In this document: one piece after another, positions 17,826-26,833 of the stretch
How the letters are laid out: each line of letters begins with the position of its first letter
How positions within the stretch are numbered: position 1 is the first letter of the stretch
The notes under the pieces: model-generated
Told to the model about the DNA's origin: nothing
Databases searched by the model: none
The model's input: only the letters and a program-made list of their open reading frames with translations
NCBI RefSeq assembly: GCF_000719345.1
Contig: NZ_JOFX01000031.1
Span: 1 to 64,000 of the forward strand
Reading direction: 5' to 3'
DNA length: 64,000 nt
From: Streptomyces sp. NRRL F-2664
GTDB lineage: Bacteria; Actinomycetota; Actinomycetes; Streptomycetales; Streptomycetaceae
Made by a program: the position numbers and the translations under genes

Positions 17826-18533
17826 TCAGAGTTGGGGCGGGGTCATCGTGAAGCGGGCGTTCACCTGGGCGTGGACGGTCTGGCGCTGGGGTTCGAGGTC
17901 GAGGGGCGGGGGGCCCGCGTCCTCGGTGGTGCTGAAGGCCATGGTGCGCATGCCGGCGCCGGGTGCGGCGTAGGGGGTGGCGTCGTCGGCTCCGAGGTCG
18001 GCGAGTTCGACGAGGGCGGCGAGGCGGGCGCCGAGTGCTTCGGCGTATTCGCGGGCGCGCTGGACGGCTTCGAGGACGGCTTGGCGGCGGGCTTCGCCGT
18101 GGGCGGGCGAGGTGGGGCGCAGGGCCCACCAGGGGCCGTCGACCTGGGTGAGGTCGAGGTCGGCGAGGCGGGTGGTGAGTTCGCCGAGGGTGGTGAAGTC
18201 GCTGATTTCGGCGGTGATGTGGACGCGGCCGTGGTAGGCGCGGACGCGTTCGGCACGGCCGTGGCGGGTGAGTTCGGGGGTGATGGAGAGGGTGCCGGTT
18301 TCGAGTTTTTCGACGGTGTCGCCGTGGCTCTTGATGAGGTCGATGACGGCGTTGTTCCTGCGGGTGAGGTCTTCGAGGGCGGTGCGGCGGTCGGTGCCGC
18401 GGGCGCTGACGGTGATGCCGATGCGGGCGATTTCGGGGTCGACTTCGAGGCGGGCTTCGCCGCGGACTGCTACGCGGGGTACGTCGGGGGTGCCGTAGGG
18501 CTGGTGGGTGGTGTGCGCTGCGTCCTGGGTCAT
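17826..18533 (-). CDS. SIMPL (DUF541) domain protein
   Basis: 235 residues from ATG 18533. The SIMPL fold is indicated by VRGEARLEVDPEIARIGITV, TALEDLTRRNNAVIDLIKSH, LETGTLSITPEL and the late helix RRQAVLEAVQRAREYAEALG. No signal peptide is visible, so it is probably cytoplasmic, unlike the periplasmic/outer-membrane members. Biochemical role of the family is unknown. A second SIMPL gene lies at 39254-40009. Confidence 0.85.
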   Translation of the reverse strand: MTQDAAHTTHQPYGTPDVPRVAVRGEARLEVDPEIARIGITVSARGTDRRTALEDLTRRNNAVIDLIKSHGDTVEKLETGTLSITPELTRHGRAERVRAYHGRVHITAEISDFTTLGELTTRLADLDLTQVDGPWWALRPTSPAHGEARRQAVLEAVQRAREYAEALGARLAALVELADLGADDATPYAAPGAGMRTMAFSTTEDAGPPPLDLEPQRQTVHAQVNARFTMTPPQL

Positions 18534-18660
18534 GGATTCACTCTCGCACTGTCGCCCGTTCGGGTGTGGTCACCGGATCGAAACCTGGTGGGGGTGTTGC
18601 GTCTTGTTACCGGTGGGTCAGAATCTACGCGCGTTGTTCAGGCCTCGAAAGGGAGACGGC

Positions 18661-20463
18661 ATGGCGTTCGACCGCAGGACTTTCATAGGGACCACGGCTG
18701 CGACCGGTGCGGCGGCGGCGCTGGCGGGGGCCGCGAGCACCCCGGCAGCCGCCGCGCAGCCGGACCGGGGCGGGCGGGGCCCGCGGACGTACGCGTTCAC
18801 GGTGATGGGCACGACGGACCTGCACGGGAATGTCTTCAACTGGGACTACTTCACGGACAGGGAGTTCGACGACAAGGCGCACAACGATGTCGGCCTGGCG
18901 AAGATCTCCACCCTCGTGGACCAGGTGCGGGCGGAGAAGGGGCGGTGCAACACGCTGCTCATCGACGCCGGTGACACCATCCAGGGCACGCAGTTGTCGT
19001 ACTACTACGCGAAGGTCGATCCGATCACGGCGCGGCGTGGTCCGGTGCATCCGATGGCGCAGGCGATGAACGCGATCGGCTACGACGCGGCGGCGCTGGG
19101 GAACCACGAGTTCAATTACGGCATTCCGGTGCTGCGGAAGTTCGAGGAGCAGTGCGACTTCCCGCTCCTGGGAGCGAACGCGCTGGATGCGAAGACGCTG
19201 CGGCCGGCGTTCGCGCCGTACAGCATGCATACGCTGCGCACCCCGCACGGGCGGGATGCGAAGGTGGCGGTGCTGGGGCTGACGAATCCGGGGATCGCGC
19301 TGTGGGACAAGGCGAACGTGCAGGGGAGGATGACGTTCCCGGGTCTGGAGGAGCAGGCGGCGAAGTACGTGCCGCGGCTGCGTTCGATGGGTGCGGACGT
19401 GGTGATCGTGTCGGCGCACTCGGGGTCGAGCGGTACGTCGTCGTACGGTGACCAGCTTCCGTACGTCGAGAACGCTGCGGCGCTGGTGGCGGAGCAGGTG
19501 CCGGGGATCGACGCGATCCTGGTGGGGCACGCGCACACGGAGATCCCGGAGTACCGGGTGAGGAACAGGGCGACCGGCAAGGACGTGGTGCTGTCGGAGC
19601 CGCTGAAGTGGGGGCAGCGGCTGACGCTGTTCGACTTCGAGCTGACCTGGGAGAAGGGCCGCTGGTCGGTGGCGAAGGTCGCGGCGAAGGTGCTGAACTC
19701 GAACACGGTGGCGGAGGACGTGAAGATCACGCGGCTGCTGTCGGACGAGCACCGCAAGGTCGTGGCGTACGTGAACCAGGTGATCGGTACGTCGACGCAG
19801 GCGATGACGTCGGCGGAGGGCCCGGTGAAGGACGTGCCGATCATCGACCTGATCAACCATGTGCAGGCGGAGACGGTGAAGGCGGCTCTGGCCGGTACGG
19901 AGTGGGCGTCGCTGCCGGTGCTGTCGCAGGCGTCGTGCTTCTCGCGGACGGCGGCGATCCCGGCCGGGCAGGTGACGATCCGGGACGCGGCGGGTCTCTA
20001 CCCGTTCGAGAACACGATGGAGGCGCGACTGCTGACGGGTGCGCAGCTGAAGGACTACCTGGAGTTCTCGGCGCGGTACTTCGTGCGGACGGCGCCGGGT
20101 GAGGCGGTGGATCCGGCGAAGCTGACGAACGCGGACGGCATTCCGGACTACAACTACGACGCGGTGTACGGGCTGGCGTACGACATCGACATCGCGCAGC
20201 CGGCGGGGTCGCGGATCACGGGGCTGTCCTTCCTGGGGAAGGCGGTGGATCCGGCGGCGCAGTTCGTGCTGGCGGTGAACAACTACCGGGCGTCGGGCGG
20301 CGGGAACTTCCCGCACGTGCCGCAGGCCAAGCAGCTGTGGTCGAACTCGGACGAGATCCGCAACACGATCATTTCGTGGGTGAAGGCGAAGGGGACGATC
20401 GATCCGGCGCAGTTCGCGTCGGTGGACTGGCGGCTGACGCGGGCGGGCGTGCCGGTGTTCTAG
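18661..20463 (+). CDS. Tat-exported bifunctional metallophosphatase/5'-nucleotidase
   Basis: 600 residues from ATG 18661 with GAAAGGGAGA upstream. Twin-arginine signal FDRRTFIGTTAATG with Ala-rich h-region and cleavage around AAAQP. Metallophosphoesterase domain: MGTTDLHGNVFNWDYF, DAGDTIQGTQLSYY, GNHEFNYG, VGHAHTEIPEY (metal ligands). C-terminal 5'-nucleotidase substrate domain from about residue 370 (QASCFSRTAAIPAGQVTIRD, PFENTMEARLLTGAQLKDYL). It likely hydrolyses extracellular nucleotides to release phosphate and nucleoside. Convergent with the siderophore-type monooxygenase. Confidence 0.93.
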   Translation: MAFDRRTFIGTTAATGAAAALAGAASTPAAAAQPDRGGRGPRTYAFTVMGTTDLHGNVFNWDYFTDREFDDKAHNDVGLAKISTLVDQVRAEKGRCNTLLIDAGDTIQGTQLSYYYAKVDPITARRGPVHPMAQAMNAIGYDAAALGNHEFNYGIPVLRKFEEQCDFPLLGANALDAKTLRPAFAPYSMHTLRTPHGRDAKVAVLGLTNPGIALWDKANVQGRMTFPGLEEQAAKYVPRLRSMGADVVIVSAHSGSSGTSSYGDQLPYVENAAALVAEQVPGIDAILVGHAHTEIPEYRVRNRATGKDVVLSEPLKWGQRLTLFDFELTWEKGRWSVAKVAAKVLNSNTVAEDVKITRLLSDEHRKVVAYVNQVIGTSTQAMTSAEGPVKDVPIIDLINHVQAETVKAALAGTEWASLPVLSQASCFSRTAAIPAGQVTIRDAAGLYPFENTMEARLLTGAQLKDYLEFSARYFVRTAPGEAVDPAKLTNADGIPDYNYDAVYGLAYDIDIAQPAGSRITGLSFLGKAVDPAAQFVLAVNNYRASGGGNFPHVPQAKQLWSNSDEIRNTIISWVKAKGTIDPAQFASVDWRLTRAGVPVF

Positions 20464-20479
20464 CGGGCGGCCGTTCGTG

Positions 20480-20513
20480 GGGGCCGGTGTCCGCGGCGGC
20501 GGACACCGGCCCC
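20480..20513. terminator. Bidirectional terminator
   Basis: GGGGCCGGTGTCCG (20480-20493) pairs over 14 bp with 20500-20513 around CGGCGG. It lies between convergent genes (5'-nucleotidase and monooxygenase). The remaining 125 bases before the monooxygenase stop show nothing recognisable. Confidence 0.8.
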
Positions 20514-20639
20514 GCGTGTGTTGCGGGTGTCGGTGCGGACGAGGTGTGCGGGGACGGCGGCGTCGGGCGCGGCGCCGTGTCCGTGCCGGTGGGCGGTGAG
20601 GCGGCGGAGGGGGGCCGCCGGGGGTCCCCTGGGCAGCGC

Positions 20640-22049
20640 CTACGGGTGTTCGACGAGCGGGAGCAGTTCGCCGGTGGGGCGGGGGCGGGTGTGTTCGCGC
20701 TGTTCGAGGCCGAAGGTGGTGAAGGCGGTGCGCGGGGGCTGGGGGTAGGGCTCTTTGCCGGTGAGGGCGTTGAGGATGGCGGCGCTGCGCCAGGCGGCGA
20801 GGCCGAGGTCGGGGGCGCCGACGCCGTGGGTGTGGCGTTCGCCGTTCTGGACGAAGATGCTGCCGGTGACGGAGGGGTCGAGGACCATCCGGTAGCGGTC
20901 GTCGATGCGGGGGCGGCCGGAGGAGTCCTTGCGCAGGTAGGGGTCGAGGCCGGCGAGGAGGCGGGTGAGGGGTCGTTCCTGGTAGCCGGTGGCGAGGACG
21001 ACGGCGTCGGTGGTGAGGCGGGAGCGGGCGCCCTGTTCGGTGTGTTCGAGGTGGAGTTCGACTTTGGTGGTGGCGACGCGTCCGGCGGTGCGGACGGTGA
21101 CTCCGGGGGTGAGGACGGCATCCGGCCAGCCGCCGTGGAGGGTGCGCCGGTAGAGCTCGTCGTGGATGGCGGCGATGGTGGCGGCGTCGATGCCCTTGTG
21201 GAGCTGCCACTGGGCGGGGACGAGGTGGTCGCGTACCGGTTCGGGGAGGGCGTGGAAGTAGCGGGTGTAGTCGGGGGTGAAGTGTTCGAGGCCGAGCTTG
21301 GAGTACTCCATGGGGGCGAAGGAGGGGGTGCGGGCGAGCCAGGTGAGGCGTTCGCGGCCGGCGGGGCGGGCGCGGAGCAGGTCGAGGAAGACCTCGGCGC
21401 CGGACTGGCCCGAGCCGATGACGGTGACGTGGTCCGCGCCGAGGATGCGCTGCCGGTTGTCGAGGTAGTCGGCGGAGTGGATGACGGGGACGGTGGGGGC
21501 GTCGGCGAGGGGGCGCAGGGATTCGGGGATGTGGGGGGCGGTGCCGATACCGAGGGCGAGGTTGCGGGTGTAGGTGCGGCCGAGGGCTTCGGCTTCGCCG
21601 GCGCGGTCGAGCTGGGTGTAGTCGACTTCGAAGAGGTCGCGTTCGGGGTTCCAGCGGACGGCGTCGACCTGGTGGCCGAAGTGGAGTCCGGGGACGCGGC
21701 CGGCGACCCAGCGGCAGTAGGCGTCGTATTCGGCGCGGTGGATGTGGAACTGCTCGGCGAAGTAGAAGGGGTAGAGCCGTTCCTTGTGCTTGAGGTAGCT
21801 GAGGAAGCTCCAGGGGCTGGCGGGGTCGGCGAGGGTGACGAGGTCGGCGAGGAAGGGGACTTGGAGGGTGGCGCCCTCGATGAGGAGTCCGGGGTGCCAG
21901 CGGAAGTCGCGGCGCTGCTCGTAGAAGGCGGTGGCGAGTTCGCCCGCTCCCTGCTGGGGGAGGCCGTGGGCGAGGGCGGCGAGGGACAGGTTGGACGGTC
22001 CGATGCCGATTCCGACGAGGTCGTGGGGTGCATCGAGCTGGGCGGTCAT
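20640..22049 (-). CDS. Lysine/ornithine N-monooxygenase family protein (DesB/IucD/SidA-like)
   Basis: 469 residues from ATG 22049, whose first bases overlap the decarboxylase stop (ATGA). FAD-binding GIGIGPSNLSLAAL at residue about 12, substrate region FHPGLLIEG-like RWHPGLLIEGATLQVPFLAD and DLVTLADPASPWSFLSYL, NADPH-binding VIGSGQSGAEVFLDLL near 215, and DAVVLATGYQERPL. Such flavoproteins N-hydroxylate the terminal amine of lysine, ornithine or the derived diamine for hydroxamate siderophores. Coupled with the decarboxylase upstream, a hydroxy-diamine such as N-hydroxycadaverine is the expected product (inference). No acyltransferase or NIS synthetase follows. Confidence 0.92.
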   Translation of the reverse strand: MTAQLDAPHDLVGIGIGPSNLSLAALAHGLPQQGAGELATAFYEQRRDFRWHPGLLIEGATLQVPFLADLVTLADPASPWSFLSYLKHKERLYPFYFAEQFHIHRAEYDAYCRWVAGRVPGLHFGHQVDAVRWNPERDLFEVDYTQLDRAGEAEALGRTYTRNLALGIGTAPHIPESLRPLADAPTVPVIHSADYLDNRQRILGADHVTVIGSGQSGAEVFLDLLRARPAGRERLTWLARTPSFAPMEYSKLGLEHFTPDYTRYFHALPEPVRDHLVPAQWQLHKGIDAATIAAIHDELYRRTLHGGWPDAVLTPGVTVRTAGRVATTKVELHLEHTEQGARSRLTTDAVVLATGYQERPLTRLLAGLDPYLRKDSSGRPRIDDRYRMVLDPSVTGSIFVQNGERHTHGVGAPDLGLAAWRSAAILNALTGKEPYPQPPRTAFTTFGLEQREHTRPRPTGELLPLVEHP

Positions 22050-23527
22050 CGGTGGGTGCTGCCTTCCAGGTGGGCGATGAGGGTGTCCAGGTCTCCCGCC
22101 GTGGTGTGCGGGTTGAGCAGGGTGGCTTTGAGCCACAGGCGGCCGTCGGCGCGGGTGCGGCCGAGGACGGCGCGGCCTTGGTGGAGGAGGGCGCGGCGCT
22201 GGGTGGCGAGCTCGTCGTCGGTGGCGCGGGTGGGCCGGAAGAGGACGGTGCTGATGGTGGGGGGCGAGTGGACTTCGAAGCCGGGGTGGGTGTCGAGGCG
22301 TTGGGCGAGGTGGTGTGCGAGGGCGCAGGTGCGGTCGATCAGGTGGGCGAGGCCGTTGCGGCCGAGTGAGCGGAGGGTCGCGGCGATCTTGAGGGCGTCG
22401 GGGCGGCGGGTGGTGCGGAGGGAGCGGCCGAGGAGGTCGGGCAGTCCGGCTTCGGTGTCGTCGGTGGCGTTGAGGTAGTCGGCCTGGTGCGCGAGGGGGG
22501 TGAGGAGTGCGGTGTCGGGGACGGCGAGGAGTCCTGCGGCGATGGGCTGCCAGCCGAGTTTGTGCAGGTCGATGGTGAGGGAGTGGGCGCGGCCGAGGCC
22601 TGCGAGTTTGTGCCGGTGGCGGGGGCTGAGGGCGAGGAGGCCGCCGTAGGCGGCGTCGATGTGGAGGTCGGCGCCGTGCTGGTCGCAGAGGTCGGCGAGG
22701 GCGGGGAGGGGGTCGATGAGTCCGGCGTCGGTGGTGCCGGCGGTGGCGGTGACGAGGGTGGGGCCGGGGGTGGTGGCGAGGGCGTGGGCGAGGGTTGCGG
22801 GGTCGAGTACGCCGGCGGGTGTGGGGAGTCGGGTGGCCGGGGGGAGGCCGAGGAGCCAGGCGGCGCGGGGGACGGAGTGGTGGGCGTTGGCTCCGTGCAG
22901 GACGGTGAGGCGGGGGCCGTGGCGTTCGCGGGCGAGGAGCAGGGCGAGGTGGTTGGCTTCGGTGCCGCCGGTGGTGACGAGGGCGTCGGGGTGGGGGGTG
23001 TCGTAGAACTCGGCGGCGAGGGTGCGGGTGAGTTCGGCTTCGAGGGCGGAGGCGGCGGGGGCCTGGTCCCAGGAGTCGAGGGAGGGGTTCAGGGCGCTGG
23101 CGGCCAGGTCCGCGGCGGCGGCGACGGCGAGCGGCGGGCAGTGCAGGTGGGCGGCGCAGAGGGGGTCGGCGGGGTCGGCGGCTCCGGCGGCGAGGGCGTG
23201 GACGAGGGTGCGGAGGGCTTCGTGGTCGCCGGTGCCGTGGTCGGGCAGTACGGTGCCGAGGGTGGCGCGGAGGTGGGCGGTGACGGCGGCGGGGCCACCG
23301 GCGGGGAGGGGGCCGCGGCGTTCGGCGGTGCCGGTGGTGAGGGCGTCGAGGACGGTGTCGAGGAGGGGGCGCAGGGCCCGGGGTCCGTGGGCTCCGCCGG
23401 CGAGCGGAGCGCCGGGGGGCCGCGCCGGGCGGGGGTTCTCCGCCCGGGCGGCGCGCGGGGTGCCGGACGGCGCCGGCACGGGACCCTTGGGCTGGCCGGG
23501 ATGGGGGGTGCCGGGCGGCGCTGTCAT
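22046..23527 (-). CDS. PLP-dependent group II amino acid decarboxylase (DesA-like)
   Basis: 493 residues from ATG 23527 with GGAGG 5 bases upstream. The first ~45 residues are Pro/Gly-rich and atypical. Fold-type I decarboxylase motifs: DALVTTGGTEANHLALL, TATAGTTDAGLIDPL, HIDAAYGGLLAL and the cofactor lysine in TIDLHKLGWQP, a form seen in DesA-type lysine decarboxylases. Translationally coupled to the downstream N-monooxygenase (4-base overlap). The pair matches the first two steps of desferrioxamine-type assembly, decarboxylation then N-hydroxylation; lysine is the likely but unproven substrate. Confidence 0.88.
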   Translation of the reverse strand: MTAPPGTPHPGQPKGPVPAPSGTPRAARAENPRPARPPGAPLAGGAHGPRALRPLLDTVLDALTTGTAERRGPLPAGGPAAVTAHLRATLGTVLPDHGTGDHEALRTLVHALAAGAADPADPLCAAHLHCPPLAVAAAADLAASALNPSLDSWDQAPAASALEAELTRTLAAEFYDTPHPDALVTTGGTEANHLALLLARERHGPRLTVLHGANAHHSVPRAAWLLGLPPATRLPTPAGVLDPATLAHALATTPGPTLVTATAGTTDAGLIDPLPALADLCDQHGADLHIDAAYGGLLALSPRHRHKLAGLGRAHSLTIDLHKLGWQPIAAGLLAVPDTALLTPLAHQADYLNATDDTEAGLPDLLGRSLRTTRRPDALKIAATLRSLGRNGLAHLIDRTCALAHHLAQRLDTHPGFEVHSPPTISTVLFRPTRATDDELATQRRALLHQGRAVLGRTRADGRLWLKATLLNPHTTAGDLDTLIAHLEGSTHR

Positions 23528-23910
23528 CGGGTCCTCCGGGGGCTGGCCGGGGTGTGCCTGGCGGCGCTGTCGTCCCGGGGCTGGCCTGGGTGCGGCGGGG
23601 AGCACCCGGCCAGTACAACGATCAGACCCGAATGGGGTAACCGCCGGGGTTTGTCCGAATCCCGAGGGTTGGGTGGAGCCGCTCCCCGGGGGGTTCCGGT
23701 GCAGGGTGGCGGTCGGGGAGGGACGGGGTGTTGTCCGGGACGTGAAACCACACCCCGGCCCGGCCCAGGCCCCGGCCTGGTGGACCGCCGGGCACCCGGC
23801 AGGGGTCGGGGCGGGCTGGAGCCACCGAGCCGTGAAGGCACCCCTGACCGGCCAGGCCCCGGGGCCACCGAGCCCCGCAGGCGCCCCGAACCGCCGGGCC
23901 CCCCGCAGGG
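23528..23910 (-). promoter_or_regulatory. Upstream region of the decarboxylase operon, no gene seen
   Basis: 383 bases between pepN and the decarboxylase start. The least GC-rich part is 23618-23670, where a promoter would be expected. I looked for the 19-bp actinobacterial iron box (TTAGGTTAGGCTAACCTAA type) that normally controls desferrioxamine genes and see no match. Nothing else stands out apart from G/C-rich imperfect inverted repeats around 23725-23760. Confidence 0.4.
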
Positions 23911-26424
23911 TCAGCCGCGGGCGCGCAGGGCTCGGGACAGGTCGTCCAGTTGGTCGACCAGTTTGCGGCGCAGCAGCGGGATGATGTCCGGATCGGAGAG
24001 GCAGGCCTGGCCCGCCTTGAGGTTGGCCTCGTCGACGGCGAACACCGGGAAGGCGTAGCGGCCCGCGGCTTCGCCGATGGCGGGTCCGCGGCGGGCGCCG
24101 AGGGCGACGGCCTCGGGGTAGTAGCGGGCCACGTACTCGGCGGTGAGGTCGGCCTGTTCGGGCTGCCAGAAGCCCTGGGCGGTGGCGCTGAAGAGGTAGT
24201 TGGACAGGCTGTCGTCGTGGAAGAGCCGGTTCCAGGCGGCGGCCTTGGCCTCGGGGGTGGGGAGGGCGGCGCGGCAGCGGGCGGCGCCTTCCTCACCGGT
24301 GGCGCTGGGGTCGGCGGCGAGGGCGGCGTCGATCTCGGCCTCTCCGGCGGCGCCGAGGACGGCGAGGCGGGCGAGGATGCGCCAGCGCAGCTCCGGGTCG
24401 AGGGCGGGGCCGCCGGGCACGGTGTCGTCGGCGAGCCAGGCGGCGATGGTGTCGGGCTGGGTGGCGCTGCCGACGAGGGTGCGGACGGCGGTGAGCCGCA
24501 TGCCGGGCTCCGAGCCGTCCTCGGTGCGGCGCAGGAGGTCGCGGGCGATGGCGGTGAGGGTGCCGAGGGCGGCGGTGCGGTCCTCGGGGGCGAGGTAGCG
24601 GACGGCGATCTCGGTGCGGGCGAAGGCGAGGACGCCCTGGACGACGGCGAGGTCGTGCTCGGCGGGCAGGTGCGCTTCGGCGGTGGCCAGGTAGTCCTGC
24701 GGGGCGAGTTCGCCGTCGCGGACCATGTCGCGCAGGCAGTTCCAGGCGACGGCGCGGGTGAGGGCTTCGGGGATGCCGGAGAGGCCGCGCAGGACCGTTT
24801 CGAGCGAGGTGTCGTCGAGGCGGACCTTGGCGTAGGTGAGGTCGGCGTCGTTGAGGAGGAGCAGTGCGGGGCGGGTGCCGCTCGTGGAGACGACTTCGTC
24901 GGAGGGGACGTCGAGGTCGAGGAGTTCGCGCAGTTCCAGGGTGCGGCCGTCGGCGGGGTCGCGGTCGTAGACGCCGATGGCGATGTGGTGGGGGCGGCTG
25001 CCGTCGCGGTCGACGGTGAGGGTCCACCCGGCGGTGCCTTCGGGGGCGTCCTCGATGCGCGGGGTGAGGGTGTCGATGCCGGTGGTGCGCAGCCAGGCGT
25101 CGGCCCAGGCGCGGACGTCGCGGTCGGTGTGGGCGGCGAGGGAGTCGATGAAGTCGGCGAGGGAGGCGTTGGCGAACTTGTGGCGGGCGAAGTGGGTGTT
25201 GATGCCGGCCAGGAAGTCCTGCTCGCCGAGCCAGGCGACGAGTTGGCGCAGGGCGGAGGCGCCCTTGGCGTAGGAGATGCCGTCGAAGTTGAGGAGGGCG
25301 GAGGCGGTGTCGGGGACGTCGTCGGGGGCGGGGGCGACGGGGTGGGTGGAGGGGCGCTGGTCGGCGTCGTAGCCCCAGGGTTTGCGGGTGACGCCGAAGT
25401 CGGTCCAGGTGTCGGTGAAGCGGGTGGCTTCGGTGAGGGTCTGGTAGCCCATGTATTCGGCGAAGGACTCGTTGAGCCAGATGTCGTCGAACCAGGCGAG
25501 GGTGACGAGGTCGCCGAACCACATGTGGGCCATCTCGTGGGCGATGACCATGGCGCGGGACTGGCGTTCGGTGTCGGTGACGGCGGAGCGGTAGATGAAT
25601 TCGTCGCGGAAGGTGACCAGGCCGGGGTTCTCCATGGCGCCGGCGTTGAATTCGGGGACGAAGGCCTGGTCGTAGGAGTCGAAGGGGTAGGGCTCGGTGA
25701 ACTTGACCTGGTAGCGGTCGAAGCAGGCCGTGGTGATGGAGAGGATTTCGTCGGCGTCGGCGTCCAGGTGGGGGGCGAGGGACTGGCGGCAGTGGATGCC
25801 GAAGGGCAGTCCGGCGTGTTCGGTGGTCACGCTGTGCCAGGGGCCCGCGGCGACGGCGGCGAGGTAGGTGGAGATGACGGGGGTGGGGGCGGACTGCCAG
25901 GTGCCGGCGGTGTCGGTGTCCCGGTCGGTGAGGCGGGTGGTGATGCCGTTGGCGAGGACGGTCCAGTGCGTGGGTGCGGTGACGGTGAACCGGAAGACGG
26001 CTTTGAGGTCGGGCTGGTCGAAGGCGGGGAAGACCCGCTGGACGTCGTCGAGGAACATCTGGCTGTAGACGTACGTCTCGCCGTCCGCGGGGTCGGTGAA
26101 GCGGTGCAGGCCCTCGCCGGTGCGGGAGTAGCGCATGCGGGCGTCGATGCGCAGTTCGTGGTGGCCGGGGGTGAGGGCGGTGAGCGGGAGGCGGTTGTCG
26201 TCGAGGGTCGCCGGGTCGAGGGGGTGGCCGTCGAGGGTGGCGGAGCGCAGCTCCTCGGGCTTCAGCTCCACGAAGGTGTCGCCGGCGGTGCGGGCGCTGA
26301 AGCGGATGGTGGTGGCGGAGTCGAAGGTGTCGTCGCCGGTGGTGAGGTCGAGGTCGACGGCGTAGTCGTGGACCTCGATGAGCTGGGCTCGGAGCTGCGC
26401 TTCGTTGCGCGTGAGTGCGGACAT
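23911..26424 (-). CDS. pepN: Aminopeptidase N (M1 family)
   Basis: 837 residues from ATG 26424 (MSALTRNEAQLRAQ); an in-frame ATG at 26433 adds three residues and cannot be excluded. Exopeptidase motif GAMENPGLVTFRDE near residue 270 and zinc motif HEMAHMWFGDL with the third ligand in WLNESFAEYMG. The C-terminal ERAP1-like helical domain is complete. Removes N-terminal amino acids from peptides in the cytoplasm (no signal peptide). Same strand as the chorismate mutase gene 41 bases upstream, so possibly co-transcribed. Confidence 0.95.
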   Translation of the reverse strand: MSALTRNEAQLRAQLIEVHDYAVDLDLTTGDDTFDSATTIRFSARTAGDTFVELKPEELRSATLDGHPLDPATLDDNRLPLTALTPGHHELRIDARMRYSRTGEGLHRFTDPADGETYVYSQMFLDDVQRVFPAFDQPDLKAVFRFTVTAPTHWTVLANGITTRLTDRDTDTAGTWQSAPTPVISTYLAAVAAGPWHSVTTEHAGLPFGIHCRQSLAPHLDADADEILSITTACFDRYQVKFTEPYPFDSYDQAFVPEFNAGAMENPGLVTFRDEFIYRSAVTDTERQSRAMVIAHEMAHMWFGDLVTLAWFDDIWLNESFAEYMGYQTLTEATRFTDTWTDFGVTRKPWGYDADQRPSTHPVAPAPDDVPDTASALLNFDGISYAKGASALRQLVAWLGEQDFLAGINTHFARHKFANASLADFIDSLAAHTDRDVRAWADAWLRTTGIDTLTPRIEDAPEGTAGWTLTVDRDGSRPHHIAIGVYDRDPADGRTLELRELLDLDVPSDEVVSTSGTRPALLLLNDADLTYAKVRLDDTSLETVLRGLSGIPEALTRAVAWNCLRDMVRDGELAPQDYLATAEAHLPAEHDLAVVQGVLAFARTEIAVRYLAPEDRTAALGTLTAIARDLLRRTEDGSEPGMRLTAVRTLVGSATQPDTIAAWLADDTVPGGPALDPELRWRILARLAVLGAAGEAEIDAALAADPSATGEEGAARCRAALPTPEAKAAAWNRLFHDDSLSNYLFSATAQGFWQPEQADLTAEYVARYYPEAVALGARRGPAIGEAAGRYAFPVFAVDEANLKAGQACLSDPDIIPLLRRKLVDQLDDLSRALRARG

Positions 26425-26465
26425 GGGGCCCATGCTGCCCCAGGGGGCGGCCGGACCCCATGTGT

Positions 26466-26819
26466 CTAGTCTTCGCCCGCAGCGATCGTCTCGTGGTGGC
26501 GGATGACCTCGGCGATGATGAAGTTGAGGAGCTTCTCGGCGAAGGCGGGGTCGAGCTTGGCGTTCTCGGCGAGCTGGCGGAGCCGGGCGATCTGGCTGGC
26601 TTCGCGGCCGGGGTCGGCGGGGGGCAGGTGGTGGCGGGCCTTGAGGTGGCCGACCTGCTGGGTGCACTTGAAGCGTTCGGCGAGCATGTGGACGACGGCC
26701 GCGTCGATGTTGTCGATGCTGTCGCGCAGGCGGGCGAGTTCGGCGGTGACGTCGTCGTCGATGCCGTCGGCGGCGTCCTGGCCGTTGCCCGTGCCGTTGT
26801 CGAGGTCGCTGATGTTCAT
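26466..26819 (-). CDS. Chorismate mutase (AroQ type)
   Basis: 117 residues from ATG 26819. After an acidic 23-residue start the AroQ helix bundle follows: LARLRDSIDNIDAAVVHMLA, ERFKCTQQVGHLKARHHLPP, ADPGREASQIARLRQLAENA, FAEKLLNFIIAEVIRHHE. Conserved Arg, Lys and Glu positions of monofunctional AroQ enzymes are present. Converts chorismate to prephenate for Phe and Tyr. There is no ribosome site; a TATTCT at 26833-26828 puts the transcription start at or next to the ATG, suggesting a leaderless mRNA. Confidence 0.92.
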   Translation of the reverse strand: MNISDLDNGTGNGQDAADGIDDDVTAELARLRDSIDNIDAAVVHMLAERFKCTQQVGHLKARHHLPPADPGREASQIARLRQLAENAKLDPAFAEKLLNFIIAEVIRHHETIAAGED

Positions 26820-26827
26820 GGTTGTCG

Positions 26828-26833
26828 AGAATA
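26828..26833 (-). promoter_or_regulatory. -10 element for leaderless chorismate mutase transcript
   Basis: Minus-strand TATTCT ends 8 bases before ATG 26819, the spacing expected when transcription begins at the A of the start codon. The -35 region is weak. Confidence 0.5.

Noticed and set aside
23528-23910. Iron box or other siderophore regulator site before the decarboxylase
   Set aside because: No sequence resembling the actinobacterial 19-bp DmdR/IdeR consensus was found by eye.
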